A DNA stretch of 6,661 nucleotides, taken from the NCBI GenBank assembly GCA_002782365.1, contig PFHP01000016.1, positions 1-6,661 of the forward strand, read 5' to 3'. Made by a program: the position numbers and the translations under genes. The notes below the pieces were generated by a model that was not told the DNA's origin, did not search any database, and saw only the letters and a program-made list of their open reading frames with translations. How positions within the stretch are numbered: position 1 is the stretch's first letter; every line of letters begins with the position of its first letter. Source of the stretch: Candidatus Kuenenbacteria bacterium CG_4_8_14_3_um_filter_39_15. Lineage in GTDB: Bacteria > Patescibacteriota > Patescibacteriia > UBA2196 > GWA2-42-15. Positions 6,269-6,661 of the stretch are shown in pieces.

Positions 6269-6580
6269 TTATTTCTGCGCTTGTTTTAATTCACTATAAC
6301 GATCTTGAAACCAGCTTTCGCTATATCGCGGGAATAGATCTTTATTGTCCTCAATATTGTCCTCAATATATTTTAACCATTTTTCAGCTTTTTTAATTTT
6401 GTGATCTATCAAAGCTTGACGAAAATCAGCGGTTTTCCTTATACCGAACTTATCAAATAATTCTTGTTGACCAATTTCTTGTTTGCGGTCCGCCAACCAA
6501 TTATCCCAAGTTTCATGATACTTGGTATATCTATCCTTATTTTTAACAATATGATCCAACCACGCTCTTTTAACTTTCAA
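6269..6580 (-). CDS. Small helical Trp-rich protein with two internal repeats, unknown function
   Basis: This 103-residue, charged and probably all-helical protein has no signal peptide or membrane segment, and I recognise no family. It contains five tryptophans (W7, W25, W28, W68, W90) and a diverged internal repeat. Residues 7-25 (WLDHIVKNKDRY...YHETW) resemble 68-90 (WLKYI...NKDLFPRYSESW), and both continue to a D-R pair and a helix (LADRKQEI and FQDRYSEL). The second copy carries a four-residue duplication, IEDN-IEDN, from a perfect 12-bp tandem repeat in the DNA. The start is uncertain: TTG at 6580 is the only usual start codon available, a TAG lies 15 bases upstream of it in frame, and no Shine-Dalgarno is visible. 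The gene may have lost its true 5' end. The paired repeat suggests a protein-protein or nucleic-acid binding module, but nothing here proves it. Confidence 0.6.
   Translation of the reverse strand: MKVKRAWLDHIVKNKDRYTKYHETWDNWLADRKQEIGQQELFDKFGIRKTADFRQALIDHKIKKAEKWLKYIEDNIEDNKDLFPRYSESWFQDRYSELKQAQK
6344..6367. repeat. Perfect 12-bp tandem duplication inside the small helical-protein gene
   Basis: The unit ATTGTCCTCAAT occurs twice head to tail with no mismatch. On the minus strand it encodes IEDN twice in frame (residues 72-79). Removing one unit makes the two protein repeats align without a gap over 19 residues, so it looks like a recent slippage event that preserved the frame. Confidence 0.9.
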
Positions 6581-6661
6581 AGTAGCTATGTAGCACTAGT
6601 GTTGCGTTAAAAATCCAATAAAAACGGTAGTTTTTGGGCTTGATCCTTAAAGTTGGGTGGA
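6581..6661. other. Non-coding right edge, nothing assignable
   Basis: No coding frame is supported here. The stretch contains the palindrome CACTAGTG (6594-6601) and a short inverted repeat AAAAAC-GGTA-GTTTTT (6620-6635), which is AT-rich and weak in both directions. It could hold the promoter of the leftward small gene or the edge of an inserted element, but no clear -10/-35 pair or terminal repeat with partner is seen within the window. Confidence 0.4.

Noticed and set aside
6620..6635. AAAAAC-GGTA-GTTTTT hairpin as a terminator
   Set aside because: The six-base stem has only one G-C pair, too weak for an intrinsic terminator, and no gene end is visible next to it.

Overview
The window looks like part of a chromosome from a small-genome candidate bacterium, most likely Patescibacteria/CPR (Parcubacteria-like). 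This is inferred from protein style only: a receiver-only response regulator with the ending DYLVKTNYTTAELVDKIKQ, a two-helix histidine kinase with an SIASHQLRTPLS H-box, and GT4 glycosyltransferases of the MKIALVHDYL...GGAEKVL type. Most gene starts also lack a Shine-Dalgarno sequence. No rRNA, tRNA, CRISPR array or transposase gene is present, so the taxonomy cannot be proved here.

Left part (22-2728, minus strand): one leftward operon. A single-domain response regulator comes first, followed 6 bases later by a GT4 glycosyltransferase and 40 bases after that by a second, WbaZ-like GT4 glycosyltransferase. The operon probably continues beyond base 1. The GT pair suggests synthesis of a surface polysaccharide or glycan.

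Centre (2729-3814): a short divergent promoter region separates the response regulator from a plus-strand membrane histidine kinase. Both directions carry the same perfect extended -10 element (TGTTATAAT). The spacing of the plus one puts the predicted first transcribed base on the A of the kinase ATG, so the kinase mRNA is predicted to be leaderless. Kinase and regulator are plausible partners because they share this promoter region.

Right part (3831-5620, minus strand): a secreted beta-propeller protein with a signal peptide, PQQ-like repeats, an Ig/FN3-like domain and a C-terminal type IX secretion (T9SS type A) sorting domain. It has its own consensus Shine-Dalgarno and its own intrinsic terminator, unlike every neighbour. 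T9SS needs an outer membrane, so this gene is out of place in a Patescibacteria-like setting. Lateral transfer, chimeric assembly or a wrong host assignment could each explain it.

Far right (5665-6580, minus strand): two AT-rich genes of unknown function. One encodes a protein with a signal peptide and a C-terminal membrane anchor. The other encodes a small helical Trp-rich protein made of two diverged repeats, the second containing a perfect 12-bp tandem duplication. The last 80 bases hold no gene. I see no convincing new multi-gene system; the most notable points are the leaderless back-to-back promoter, the out-of-place T9SS cargo gene and the repeat protein.
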